Of a DNA stretch of 34,852 bases, positions 1 through 7,052 are shown in pieces. Where the stretch lies: positions 102,342 to 137,193 of the forward strand of contig NZ_KZ454943.1 of assembly GCF_002797395.1 (NCBI RefSeq), in the 5' to 3' direction. Origin of the DNA: Bacillus solitudinis. Its GTDB lineage: Bacteria > Bacillota > Bacilli > Bacillales > Bacillaceae_D. The position numbers and the translations under genes are program-made. The notes below the pieces were generated by a model. The model was given only the letters and a program-made list of their open reading frames with translations. It made no database searches and was not told the origin of the DNA. The stretch's first letter is position 1, and each line of letters starts with the position of its first letter.

Positions 1-251
1 TCTGGTACATTATTTGTTCCGCTTAAGATTTGACTAATATCATTACTAAAAACGTTAAATCCAATAATAATAAATACAATGAAACTAGCTATACTAGCAA
101 AATACAAAGAAAAACCTTTAATTTTTTTCTTATAATGTAATCTATGAGCTTTTTGTAATAAATTACGTTTAGTTTCAATAACAAACTCTTCTCGTGGGTT
201 TATATCGGGTGAATTTTTTATCTTTTTAAATAAATCCTTTTCACTTTGCAT
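1..251 (-). CDS. Anti-sigma factor, 3' part cut by window edge
   Basis: The N-terminal 83 residues of a membrane protein run off the left edge. About 50 charged residues (starting MQSEKDLFKKIKNSPDINP) are followed by one hydrophobic segment (FSLYFASIASFIVFIIIGFNV). The ATG overlaps the end of the sigma gene by 11 bp and has a GGAGGAGG ribosome site inside that gene, so the two are translationally coupled. In Bacillus, a one-pass membrane protein coupled to an ECF sigma gene is usually its anti-sigma factor, holding the sigma factor at the membrane. The role is inferred from context and topology; no zinc-binding anti-sigma motif is visible in the part present. Confidence 0.7.
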   Translation of the reverse strand, partial: MQSEKDLFKKIKNSPDINPREEFVIETKRNLLQKAHRLHYKKKIKGFSLYFASIASFIVFIIIGFNVFSNDISQILSGTNNVP

Positions 252-780
252 TTTCAAATACCTCCTCCATATTAAACTCTAGTTTAGTGTGAAGTTTTTT
301 TAACGCACGGTGGTAATTCACCTTAACTTTAGACTCGCTACAATTTAATATTTTTGCAGTTTCTTTGATAGACATTTCATTAATGCCTCTAAGGATAATA
401 ACCTCTCTATAACTTGGCTTTAGTGTTAAGATAGCTCTTTTAACAATTTCTCTTTCTTCTTCGATTTCTAATGCTTCAGCAGGTTTTATCTCAGTTGAAA
501 TTAGACTATTAAAGAAGCTATCTTTAAACAAAGAATAAAACTTGTTTCTACGATAATAGTCAACAGCAACATTCCTTGAAATAGACAATATCCATGATTT
601 AAGACGGTCTTGATTATTAAAGTTTGACAGGGACTTTAGCACTCTAATAAAAACCTCCTGAGTTAAATCTTCTGCATCATTACGACTTCCCGTAAAACAA
701 ATCAAAAAATGGTAAACATCTTTGTAATGTTTATCATATACTTGTTCAATCCTTTCATTGATACTATCCGCATCTATCAA
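241..780 (-). CDS. ECF-type RNA polymerase sigma factor
   Basis: The product has 179 residues, the usual ECF length. Region 2 lies at about residues 15-85 (YKDVYHFLICFTGSRNDAEDLTQEVFIRVLKSL, with the typical D-A-E-D-L-T-Q-E core), and region 4 helix-turn-helix at about 115-165 (LKPSYREVIILRGINEMSIKETAKILNCSESKVK). It would direct RNA polymerase to a stress regulon, probably cell-envelope. The start is TTG at 780 with AAGGAGGGG seven bases upstream. It is followed by the overlapping anti-sigma gene. It lies outside the cassette array: a terminator and the last junction separate them. Which ECF group (SigM, SigW, SigX or SigV-like) cannot be settled by eye. Confidence 0.9.
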   Translation of the reverse strand: MIDADSINERIEQVYDKHYKDVYHFLICFTGSRNDAEDLTQEVFIRVLKSLSNFNNQDRLKSWILSISRNVAVDYYRRNKFYSLFKDSFFNSLISTEIKPAEALEIEEEREIVKRAILTLKPSYREVIILRGINEMSIKETAKILNCSESKVKVNYHRALKKLHTKLEFNMEEVFENAK

Positions 781-848
781 GTAATCCCCTCCTTATCTTG
801 TTGACTCATATAATAATCGTATAAGTAACACAAAAAGTTACAGTAATT

Positions 849-890
849 ACTAAAAAAATAAAAAAAAGCGGGATATATTATATCTCCAGC
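849..890 (-). terminator. Terminator at the left edge of the array
   Basis: Read on the minus strand, GCTGGAGATAT and ATATCCCGC form a stem directly followed by a run of eight T and a further T-rich stretch. It separates the last cassette junction from the sigma factor operon. Confidence 0.7.
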
Positions 891-908
891 TTGATTATCT
901 AACATTAA

Positions 909-986
909 CTTCTTCCACTTACCTGCGCCATTAGTCGAACAAGGAAAGCGATGCCTTGTAAAAGCATCGCACCCTTTATTTGAATA
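909..986 (-). repeat. Cassette junction J1 (distal end of array)
   Basis: In gene orientation motif A is TTATTCAAATAAAGGGTGC, followed by a GCGATGC/GCATCGC hairpin and TTTCC, arm L TTGTTCGACTAAT, spacer GGCGCAG and arm R GTAAGTGGAAGAA. This is the last complete junction before the sigma operon. No recognisable gene follows it, so it marks the array boundary. Confidence 0.8.
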
Positions 987-1006
987 ACTTAATAATTCAA
1001 TATATC

Positions 1007-1609
1007 CTACAATCGCCTTTTTCCGTAACATTGTTCTCGATTCTTTTCTTTAAACTTTTGAATTTCACTAATTTCAAATTTTTCCATGGGATTTGCTTTA
1101 GTACAATTTATTACGTCTTTAAAAGGACATATTTCATTTAAGTAATGAATCAAATTTCCTGAATCAATGATTTCTTTTAAATCATTTAAACCTTGTTTTG
1201 CTCCGACCTGTTCCTTTTCCGTTATCCATGCTTTATTTACAGCGTCTTCAAAATCATCTTCGTCAATAATTATATAGTCTTTTCCATTTTGGTTTACTAA
1301 AACATCAAGCTCTAAATCTACATTAAAAATTTTATTTCCTTCACTAAAACAAGGACTACATATATCACAATTAAAACTCCATTCAATTGGACCCTGTTCT
1401 CCAAGCAATTTTCCATCTAATTGAAATGAACAATTGATTTCGAACCACTGATTATAAAATGAATAGTGCCTCAATATCATATCATCTTCCCTAACATCAT
1501 AAACCAAATACTTATCATTCCATAACTTTATGTTAGATTGGTCGATACTAAATAATCTAACCTCATAAGGCATATGTAAATTGTAACATTCTAATGTTTC
1601 AAACTTCAT
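1007..1609 (-). CDS. DUF402-like protein
   Basis: The product has 200 residues. The start is ATG at 1609, because AGAAGGG lies at the right distance; an earlier in-frame ATG falls inside the junction. The C-terminal half has the pattern NVDLELDVLVNQNGKD followed by YIIIDEDDFEDAVN, which resembles the DUF402 core (acidic beta strands then D-E-D-E-F). Members of that family include nucleoside phosphatases and RNA-binding proteins. The N-terminal half (YDVREDDMILRHYSFYNQWFEINC) also fits the family's beta-barrel. Whether it is catalytic cannot be told. It is a single-gene cassette bounded by J1 and J2. Confidence 0.6.
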   Translation of the reverse strand: MKFETLECYNLHMPYEVRLFSIDQSNIKLWNDKYLVYDVREDDMILRHYSFYNQWFEINCSFQLDGKLLGEQGPIEWSFNCDICSPCFSEGNKIFNVDLELDVLVNQNGKDYIIIDEDDFEDAVNKAWITEKEQVGAKQGLNDLKEIIDSGNLIHYLNEICPFKDVINCTKANPMEKFEISEIQKFKEKNREQCYGKRRL

Positions 1610-1620
1610 TACTATCAATC

Positions 1621-1702
1621 CCTTCTTAAATAAACCTGCTCCGTTAGTCGAACAAGGAAAGCGATGCTTCGAATATTCAAGCATCGCACTCCGTTATTTA
1701 CC
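1621..1702 (-). repeat. Cassette junction J2
   Basis: Arm R here is GTTTATTTAAGAA and doubles as the ribosome-site region of the DUF402-like gene. Spacer GGAGCAG, arm L TTGTTCGACTAAC and a GCGATGC/GCATCGC hairpin follow. Motif A is degenerate (GGTAAATAACGGAGTGC). The arm L-hairpin block closely resembles those at 3 other places (909, 23786, 26820). Confidence 0.8.
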
Positions 1703-1809
1703 GGTTGTAGAAAAGATAAAAAAGCAACCCTGTCTCATTCCATGATTCTAATCGTTCGTTAATATAGGATCTTTCGTTGGGCAACTACTCTTAATTTATA
1801 TTAAAAGAG
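1703..1809 (-). other. Gap after argS with junction-like traces
   Basis: This 107-bp gap holds no gene. Read on the minus strand it contains GTTGCCCAACGAAAGATCC soon after the argS stop and GAGACAGGGTTGC further on. Both vaguely resemble motif A and spacer-arm R, but they are too degenerate to call a junction. Confidence 0.3.
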
Positions 1810-3498
1810 TTACATTTGATTTGGCGCTTTTATTCCCAGTAATCTCAGTCCTTCTTTTAAAACAATTGTAACAGCTTTTACTAATGTAAGTCTGCTCTCT
1901 AAAAGGTTATCATCACTGAGAACTTTGACATGGGCATAATATTTGTTGAACTCCTGAGATACATCTATAAGATATTTTGCAATTTGCGAAGGTTCATGCT
2001 GAGAAAAGCTCTTTTCAATAACAACAGGAAACTCCATGAGACGTTTTAGAACAGACCAGCTATGTTTGTCTGTTAACCCATCAACATTCAAACTTTTTTC
2101 GTTATACTTTGCTTTTTCTAAAATCGAACGAGCCCTTGCATGAGTATATTGTACATAAGGTCCTGTCGTTCCCTCGAATTTCAACATGTCGTTGAGTGAA
2201 AACTCGACATTATTTTGTCGTTCATTTTTCAAGTCATGAAAGATAATTGCGCCCACACCAACCATTTTAGCTACTTCTTCTTTGTCTTCTAGGTCAGGAT
2301 TCTTAGTCGCAATGTTTTGTTTGGCTAAAGCAATTGCTTCTGTTATCACCTCTTCTAAAAGCACCACTTTTCCCTTTCGAGTAGACATCTTTTTGCCATC
2401 TTTCAAAATGAAGCCAAACGGAATATGCTTCAACCCTTTCGCCCATGAATAACCCATCTTTTCTAAAACAAGAAAGACTTGTTTAAAGTGTAAGCTTTGT
2501 TCATGGCCGACTACATAGATAGCTTGCTCAAAGCTGTATTTCTCATATCTGTAAACAGCAGCAGTTAAATCCCGAGTGGCATATAATGTTGCACCGTCTG
2601 ATTTCTTAATCAAACAGGGTGGTAGATTATTTTCCTTCAACTCAACCACTTCCGCCCCTTCGGATTCGGTAAGGAGGTTTACATTCTGTAACTTTTCAAC
2701 CGTTCGATCCATCTTGTCATTATAAAAAGCCTCACCTTGATAAGTATCAAAGGTAACATCCAGCAGTCTATATATATTTGAGAATTCCTTTAGTGATTCA
2801 TCTCTAAACCATTTCCAAAGAGCTTGGGCCTCGTCATTTCCCTCTTCTAATTTTAAAAACCATGCTCTAGCTTCGTCTTCTAGAAAAGGGTTCAACTCTG
2901 CTTCAGTATGAAACTTTACATAAAGTGACAATAACTCTTCAATTGGATTTTCTTTTACAGTACTCTCGTTGCCCCACTTTTTATATGCGACAATTAGTTT
3001 TCCGAATTGCGTTCCCCAATCTCCTAGGTGATTAATTTTTGTTACATTATAGCAACACTTCTCTGCAATAGTTGAAAGGGCATTACCGATTACTGTTGAA
3101 CGTAAATGACCCATTGAGAAAGGTTTTGCAATGTTAGGAGAGGAAAAATCAATAACAATGTTTTTACCTTCTCCCATCGGAACAAAACCATAGTTTTTGT
3201 CTTCCTTTAAAATTGTTTCTAGAATTTCTTTACTTACAGTTTGCTTATTTAAAAAGCAATTAACGTAAGGCCCAGTTGCTACAACTGTCTCGAAAAGCGG
3301 ATGTTGAATTTTATTCGCTAATTCCAAAGCTATCTTTTGTGGTGACTCCTTTAAGGTTTTAGCAAGAGAAAAACAAGGAAAAGCCAAGTCACCTTGCTCT
3401 TCAAACTTAGGCTTCTCAATTAACTGTTCAACTTCACTTTGAGAGAACGATGATAAATGCAATGCAATTTCTTTTGCATAAATATTTTTAAATTTCAA
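1810..3498 (-). CDS. argS: Arginyl-tRNA synthetase (class I), second-copy type
   Basis: This 562-residue enzyme charges tRNA-Arg with arginine in the cytoplasm. The arginyl-tRNA synthetase N-terminal domain is at about residues 1-85, the class I HIGH-type motif at 120-135 (SSPNIAKPFSMGHLRST), the KMSKS loop at 370-373 (KKMSTRKG), and the anticodon-binding domain (DALR) at about 440-562, ending GLRLLGIKAPNQM. By memory it resembles the T-box-controlled ArgS of Bacillus cereus-type genomes more than the main B. subtilis ArgS, so it may be an additional copy; that needs the rest of the genome. The start is TTG at 3498 behind AAGGAAGG. A T-box leader lies directly upstream. It is far larger than the neighbouring cassette genes and no clean junction follows its stop. 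Confidence 0.95.
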   Translation of the reverse strand: MKFKNIYAKEIALHLSSFSQSEVEQLIEKPKFEEQGDLAFPCFSLAKTLKESPQKIALELANKIQHPLFETVVATGPYVNCFLNKQTVSKEILETILKEDKNYGFVPMGEGKNIVIDFSSPNIAKPFSMGHLRSTVIGNALSTIAEKCCYNVTKINHLGDWGTQFGKLIVAYKKWGNESTVKENPIEELLSLYVKFHTEAELNPFLEDEARAWFLKLEEGNDEAQALWKWFRDESLKEFSNIYRLLDVTFDTYQGEAFYNDKMDRTVEKLQNVNLLTESEGAEVVELKENNLPPCLIKKSDGATLYATRDLTAAVYRYEKYSFEQAIYVVGHEQSLHFKQVFLVLEKMGYSWAKGLKHIPFGFILKDGKKMSTRKGKVVLLEEVITEAIALAKQNIATKNPDLEDKEEVAKMVGVGAIIFHDLKNERQNNVEFSLNDMLKFEGTTGPYVQYTHARARSILEKAKYNEKSLNVDGLTDKHSWSVLKRLMEFPVVIEKSFSQHEPSQIAKYLIDVSQEFNKYYAHVKVLSDDNLLESRLTLVKAVTIVLKEGLRLLGIKAPNQM

Positions 3499-3528
3499 CT
3501 TAAAACACCTTCCTTTTCTAAATAAAAT

Positions 3529-3758
3529 AAAAAATCCCGTCTCTTATTAGAGACGAGATTACCCGCGGTACCACTCTTTTTGTTCATCACGAACCTTCTT
3601 ACTAAACTTGATAACGGTTTTAACCGGCTAAACCCTACTGTTTTCAGGCTACTTCTCAGAAGTGCGCTTCATTATGATATGACTATTAGGCTTCCACCAT
3701 CCCTAACTCGCTTTAGACATTTTCATAACTACTCTCTTCATCACAGAATTTTTATATT
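3529..3758 (-). promoter_or_regulatory. T-box leader of argS
   Basis: The T-box core TGGTACCGCGG lies at 3563-3573 on the minus strand, followed by a terminator hairpin (GTCTC/GAGAC, then T-rich DNA, 3529-3560). Upstream, AGAGAGTAG through GAAGCGCACTTCTGAG has the look of stem I. A CGC triplet within GAAGCGCACTT is a plausible arginine specifier. Uncharged tRNA-Arg would stabilise the antiterminator and switch argS on. The core and terminator are clear; the specifier assignment is tentative. Confidence 0.88.
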
Positions 3759-3764
3759 TTTCAT

Positions 3765-3793
3765 ATCATATACAATACTTCTTGAAAAATCAA
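3765..3793 (-). promoter_or_regulatory. Promoter of the argS T-box leader
   Basis: Minus-strand TTGATT (3788-3793) and TATGAT (3765-3770) are separated by 17 bp, just upstream of the start of the T-box stem I. Confidence 0.6.
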
Positions 3794-3819
3794 CTTCTTT
3801 TTAGAAACTCAAGTTATTT

Positions 3820-3958
3820 CTTCTTGAAGTAATCTGCCAGTTAGTCGAATAACCCTTAATTACCAATTCAACTTTAACATTAATTCCCTTTTTAAAGTCT
3901 GCAAAATGGAAAAAGCATATCTGCTTTTATTACAGAAACGCACCCGTTAATTGAATAA
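3820..3958 (-). repeat. Cassette junction J3 (long form)
   Basis: In gene orientation motif A is TTATTCAATTAACGGGTGC, then a 90-bp middle with a GCAGATATGC hairpin and a GGAATTAATGTTAAA block, arm L TTATTCGACTAAC, a six-base spacer and arm R ATTACTTCAAGAA. The TTAATGTTAAA block is shared with J6, J11 and J34. Confidence 0.75.
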
Positions 3959-3986
3959 TATTTACACTTGAACCTTTTTTATTTCA

Positions 3987-4160
3987 CTATTTGTTTCGTT
4001 CCAATTCTTCCACACGTCTCTTCAATAGTTCAATTTCTTCTTTGTCTTGTTTTGTTGCACTCTTAGATTTATACCCTTTTATCCTTAAAATAATAAACAT
4101 TCCTATTGCTACTAAACTCAATAAGAAAAAGAAATTTCCCAAAATAAATTCTAACATCAT
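3987..4160 (-). CDS. Small membrane protein with C-terminal coiled coil
   Basis: This 57-residue protein starts at the ATG-ATG pair at 4160, behind TTGGGAGG. One membrane helix (about residues 3-29, FILGNFFFLLSLVAIGMFIILRI) is followed by a lysine-rich stretch and a short heptad-like helix (DKEEIELLKRRVEELERNK). This type of small anchored coiled-coil protein is common in Bacillus but I cannot name a function. A protein of the same plan lies at 23163-23324. It is a single-gene cassette between J3 and J4. Confidence 0.7.
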   Translation of the reverse strand: MMLEFILGNFFFLLSLVAIGMFIILRIKGYKSKSATKQDKEEIELLKRRVEELERNK

Positions 4161-4200
4161 ATTCCTCCCAATTACCTCTTCCAATTATTATCATATAGCT

Positions 4201-4280
4201 CTTTGTTAAAGTACCTGCCTCGTTAGTCGAACAACAAAGGTGATGCACTTGTTCAAGCATCGCCACCAATAGTCGAAGAT
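4201..4280 (-). repeat. Cassette junction J4
   Basis: Arm R is GTACTTTAACAAAG, the spacer GAGGCAG and arm L TTGTTCGACTAAC. The hairpin (GGCGATGCTTGAACAAGTGCATCACC) precedes motif A with the variant GTCGAA that arm L also carries. Motif A begins within about ten bases of the GNAT stop codon. Confidence 0.8.
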
Positions 4281-4289
4281 GGTATAGTC

Positions 4290-4700
4290 CTATTTACTTT
4301 CTAAAATACATTGAAAACGTTCCACGCCTGGATACTTTTCACCCAAACTCGTTATTTTGAATCCACAATTTCTATAAAAATTTACAGCATCTATATCTGT
4401 CTCAGCAGAAACAAAAGATAATGAATGTTTATCTTTGATAAAACTAATCATTTTACTTCCTATACCTTCGTCTCTGTGGTTTGGAGATACTGCAATATGT
4501 TTTATTTCACAACGGTTTGGACCCGGAAATTCTATTCCTATACAACCAACAACCTCATCTTTTATGTCATACCCATACAACTCTCGTACTGGAGATTGGA
4601 TGTATAATTCATATTCTCTCTCAACATTCTTTTCCGAGGTTGCAAAGCATAAAAGTTTTCTTAAATGGGGGTGAATGGATTCCGATTTAATTACTTTCAT
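4290..4700 (-). CDS. GNAT family N-acetyltransferase
   Basis: This is a 136-residue acetyl-CoA-dependent N-acetyltransferase. The GNAT core is visible: VGCIGIEF strand, IKHIAVSPNHRDEGIGSKMISFI (motif A, with R-x-x-G-I-G for acetyl-CoA pyrophosphate) and FYRNCGFKITSLGEKYPGV (motif B). The ATG at 4700 is preferred over one three codons earlier because of its distance from AAGAAGGG, which overlaps arm R of J5. The substrate is unknown. It is a single-gene cassette. Confidence 0.88.
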   Translation of the reverse strand: MKVIKSESIHPHLRKLLCFATSEKNVEREYELYIQSPVRELYGYDIKDEVVGCIGIEFPGPNRCEIKHIAVSPNHRDEGIGSKMISFIKDKHSLSFVSAETDIDAVNFYRNCGFKITSLGEKYPGVERFQCILESK

Positions 4701-4710
4701 ATAACACATC

Positions 4711-4804
4711 CCTTCTTGCGTTAACCTGCTTCGTTAGTTTAATAACTTTAACAAAAAAGTGCATTAATCCTACTTGGATCAACGCTACCGTTAGTGAAAC
4801 AAGG
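4711..4804 (-). repeat. Cassette junction J5
   Basis: Arm R is GTTAACGCAAGAA, the spacer GAAGCAG and arm L TTATTAAACTAAC. The hairpin is GCGTTGATCC/GGATTAATGC, and motif A is CCTTGTTTCACTAACGGTAGC, starting seven bases after the Nudix stop. Confidence 0.8.
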
Positions 4805-4810
4805 ATAGTT

Positions 4811-5437
4811 TTATCCAACCTGTTCCTGTATCTTTTGAATAAGCTCTTTATAAAAAAGAACCTGATGTGGTACGAATTTATCTCTGCTTACATTTTCTTT
4901 CATTATTTGCTTTTTGCCATCATCATTTATTTCAAATCCACTAATTTGAATTTCATCTTTTTCACCAAACCAAAGTTGAGAAAAATCAATAAATTTTGCT
5001 TTTACTATTCCTGAAACCTCTTCCACTTGAAGTGTAAAGTCACCAAAGATATTTTTGCTCCTATATAAAAAAACGTTTGCTAATTCTTTATCAATAAAAC
5101 CTTCTTGCACAACACAGTAATCAATTACACCTAAACTTATTAACTCCTTAAAAGCTACATCTATCCCTATTTCTTCTTTTATTTCTCTAACTCCATCCTC
5201 AACTGTTTCATCAGCTAATAAATGTCCAGCAGCAGTTATATCTAATAGATTAGGATAGTCTTTTTTATTTTTACTACGAAGTTGTAAATATATATAGTCT
5301 ATTCCCTGCTCATTACTGATAAACCAACAGTGAAACGCTTCATGCCAGTATCCAATCCTATGTACATCACCCCGAGAAGCTACACCAATTAGGTTCTTAT
5401 TATCATCAAAAATCTTTAATTTTTCTTGCTCTGCCAT
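4811..5437 (-). CDS. Nudix hydrolase
   Basis: This 208-residue hydrolase would cleave nucleoside-diphosphate-linked substrates. A complete Nudix box lies at residues 71-92 (G-HLLAD-E-TVEDGV-REIKEEIGI) with all consensus Gly, Glu and Arg positions. An N-terminal extension of about 30 residues (IFDDNKNLIGVASRGDVHRIGYWHEAFHCWFIS) resembles the isopentenyl-diphosphate isomerase-like and YfcD-like Nudix group, in which the substrate is often unknown. The start is ATG at 5437 behind a strong GGGGGG site. It is a single-gene cassette between J5 and J6. Confidence 0.9.
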   Translation of the reverse strand: MAEQEKLKIFDDNKNLIGVASRGDVHRIGYWHEAFHCWFISNEQGIDYIYLQLRSKNKKDYPNLLDITAAGHLLADETVEDGVREIKEEIGIDVAFKELISLGVIDYCVVQEGFIDKELANVFLYRSKNIFGDFTLQVEEVSGIVKAKFIDFSQLWFGEKDEIQISGFEINDDGKKQIMKENVSRDKFVPHQVLFYKELIQKIQEQVG

Positions 5438-5483
5438 AATTTCCCCCCCTAAGTCATAGTCACTTATCTTTCATATTTCCCGT

Positions 5484-5584
5484 TTCTTAAACTAATCTGC
5501 CCTTTATTTTAACATTAATTTCCAACTGTTGACATAAAAAAAGCATCCCTTGTTGAAGGAATGCCTCCGTTAGTGGAATAAGCC
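5484..5584 (-). repeat. Cassette junction J6
   Basis: The hairpin reads GCATTCCTTCAACAAGGGATGC followed by seven T on the minus strand, a good intrinsic terminator. Next comes the TTAATGTTAAA block, spacer GGGCAG and arm R ATTAGTTTAAGAA. Nearly the same middle segment is found at 9563-9664 and 32917-33007 beside unrelated genes. Confidence 0.8.
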
Positions 5585-5586
5585 TA

Positions 5587-5763
5587 TTATTCACAACGAC
5601 TAAATACTCTTTCAAATTCACCATCTATTATTAGTTGTTTAATCACTCTTTCAATATCTTCCCGCCTAATCCTCTTCACTAAAATCATATCGCTTGACCA
5701 AAAATATCCCCCATTTAAACACTCACCTGTTTGTTCATTTTTCTCAGGAGAGCGTAAGGATGC
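5587..5763 (-). pseudogene. 3' remnant of an unknown gene
   Basis: An open frame without a start codon encodes 58 residues (from ASLRSPEKNEQTGEC to VIKQLIIDGEFERVFSRCE) and ends normally just before motif A of J6. It is fused head to tail to the stop codon of the GNAT gene at 5764 with no junction between them. This looks like the surviving 3' end of an older cassette whose 5' part and junction were deleted. The original family is not recognised. Confidence 0.6.
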
Positions 5764-6273
5764 TTATACTATACGAGAATAGTAAGCTACATCGGTAACT
5801 CTGCCGTATAAATGCGATTCAGGCAACACCGCTACCAAAGTAAATCCGAGTTTTTCAATTAACTTTTTTGACTTCATATTTTTATTATCTATAGTAGCAA
5901 ATAGGCGTTTAAGGTTTAATGTGCTTTTACAATGCTCAATGACCGCGGAAACCGCTTCATACGCAAAACCGCATCCCCAATGCTCTCTCATGAAGCGATA
6001 ACCAATTTCGCCAAGATAACCTTCTGCTATTTCTGGAATCATTACATCACCGATGAATTCATCAGTATCTTTTAATGCGACAGTCCATTTTGTTTCATTA
6101 CGGTTCCTAACCATTTCTAACATTGAGTGTTCATCACGAGGGGGATTACTTCCAAGAAATTCTCTTACTTCATCATTGTTAAACATTTTAAGCATATTGG
6201 GAATGTCTTTTTCCGCTCTCGGACGTAAAATCAATCGTTCTGTTTGAATTTTCGGTGCTTCTTTTTTTGCCAT
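5764..6273 (-). CDS. RimJ/RimL-type GNAT acetyltransferase
   Basis: The 169-residue product has the typical RimJ/RimL opening IQTERLILRPRAEKDIPNMLKMFNNDEV, the acetyl-CoA motif YRFMREHWGCGFAYEAVSAVIEHC, and the C-terminal ATIDNKNMKSKKLIEKLGFTLVAVLPE. Relatives acetylate N-terminal amines of proteins or small molecules. It starts with ATG at 6273 behind a weak AAAGGCTGG. Its base composition is somewhat more GC-rich than that of its neighbours, consistent with a separate origin. It is followed directly by a gene remnant instead of a junction. Confidence 0.9.
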   Translation of the reverse strand: MAKKEAPKIQTERLILRPRAEKDIPNMLKMFNNDEVREFLGSNPPRDEHSMLEMVRNRNETKWTVALKDTDEFIGDVMIPEIAEGYLGEIGYRFMREHWGCGFAYEAVSAVIEHCKSTLNLKRLFATIDNKNMKSKKLIEKLGFTLVAVLPESHLYGRVTDVAYYSRIV

Positions 6274-6296
6274 GATTTATTCCAGCCTTTCGTACA

Positions 6297-6338
6297 TTAT
6301 ATAAATAATCTATCAATGTGAACGGTATTGAACTTCAT
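6297..6338 (-). other. Very short ORF with good ribosome site
   Basis: ATG at 6338, seven bases after TAAGGAGAT, opens a 13-codon frame (MKFNTVHIDRLFI) ending 23 bases before the GNAT start. It could be a leader peptide or the surviving 5' end of a lost cassette gene. I prefer the second reading because of the gene remnant nearby. Confidence 0.3.
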
Positions 6339-6390
6339 CGTTTGTTATCTCCTTATGAAATTTATAATATAATTCGATACCGATTATTTG

Positions 6391-6494
6391 GATTCCTTCT
6401 TCAAGTAACCTGCTTCGTTAGCTCAACAAGCAAGGAGTCAATCTACGAAAAATAGACCCATAAAGCGAAAGCACCGATTACAACTGGAATAAGT
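6391..6494 (-). repeat. Cassette junction J7
   Basis: Arm R is GTTACTTGAAGAA, the spacer GAAGCAG and arm L TTGTTGAGCTAAC. The middle has a GTCTA/TAGATTGAC hairpin and a second region ending GCACTTATTCCAG, which replaces a clear motif A. Confidence 0.7.
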
Positions 6495-6496
6495 GC

Positions 6497-6717
6497 TTAC
6501 AGTATAAGGATTATTTTCGCAATAATGTAGGATTTACTTGCTATTTTGTGAAAAAGAATCATATCCTGTTCTGCCCAAGAAGCATAGGTATCATTTCTTA
6601 ACCACTTCCACTTCTTAACTTCCTTCGAATGCTCCTCTTTCGTGTATTTTAACAAGACTAATATGAAAAAGAATATTCCTGGAATTAAAAACACAATCCA
6701 ACAACCAAAGCATCCAT
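6497..6717 (-). pseudogene. Small membrane protein with one-base frameshift
   Basis: ATG at 6717 follows AAGAAGG and encodes MDALVVGLC before a stop. Adding one T to the run of five at 6687-6691 joins this frame to FLIPGIFFFILVLLKYTKEE and onward to IIAKIILIL, giving a 73-residue protein with an N-terminal membrane helix. The run is a plausible slippage point, so this is either a decayed gene, a phase-variable one, or a sequencing error. The downstream frame has no convincing start of its own. The function is unknown. Confidence 0.55.
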
Positions 6718-6750
6718 TTTTCTCAATTCCTTCTTATAATTTCACTTTTC

Positions 6751-6810
6751 TATAAAGCTGCCAAACTTAGCAGCTGGATCTTAAACTCTTGCTACCGTTA
6801 CTTTAAGTAC
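6751..6810 (-). repeat. Cassette junction J8 (degenerate)
   Basis: In gene orientation it contains AAAGTAACGGTAGC (motif A), a degenerate middle and GGCAGCTTTATAGAA. It is followed on the argC side by TTAAGTACATTTTTTCAC, a tail also seen after motif A at 16660, 23860, 28613 and 33001. Confidence 0.55.
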
Positions 6811-6991
6811 ATTTTTTCACTAACTCTCTCTTCATTAGAAAGGTTTCATCACCAAAAAAATTAAGTCACAATAAATGACTTGATTACAAAAGGTAATTAA
6901 AATCAAATCACGAAAACATATGGCAAACTAATGTTATCTAAGTTCACGAAATAACTATTATTTCATAATTGAAGTACGTCAATAAATTGCG

Positions 6992-7020
6992 TTGAATATA
7001 TATACATTTTCGTATATAAT
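6992..7020 (+). promoter_or_regulatory. Promoter of argC
   Basis: TTGAAT (6992-6997) and TATAAT (7015-7020) are separated by 17 bp, about 30 bp before the argC start. The AT-rich spacer GAATATATATACATTT loosely resembles half of an ArgR box, but this is not firm. Confidence 0.6.
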
Positions 7021-7052
7021 TATACATAAATTTATATTTAAGGGGTGAAAAA

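Noticed and set aside
777-1031. 84-codon frame on the minus strand
   Set aside because: It is made of junction J1 and the terminator behind it; it has no ribosome site and its middle is the repeat.
5521-5545. TTGACA in junction J6 (and J34) as a promoter
   Set aside because: It reads on the strand opposite to the genes and lies in the hairpin flank; no matching -10 leads to a gene.
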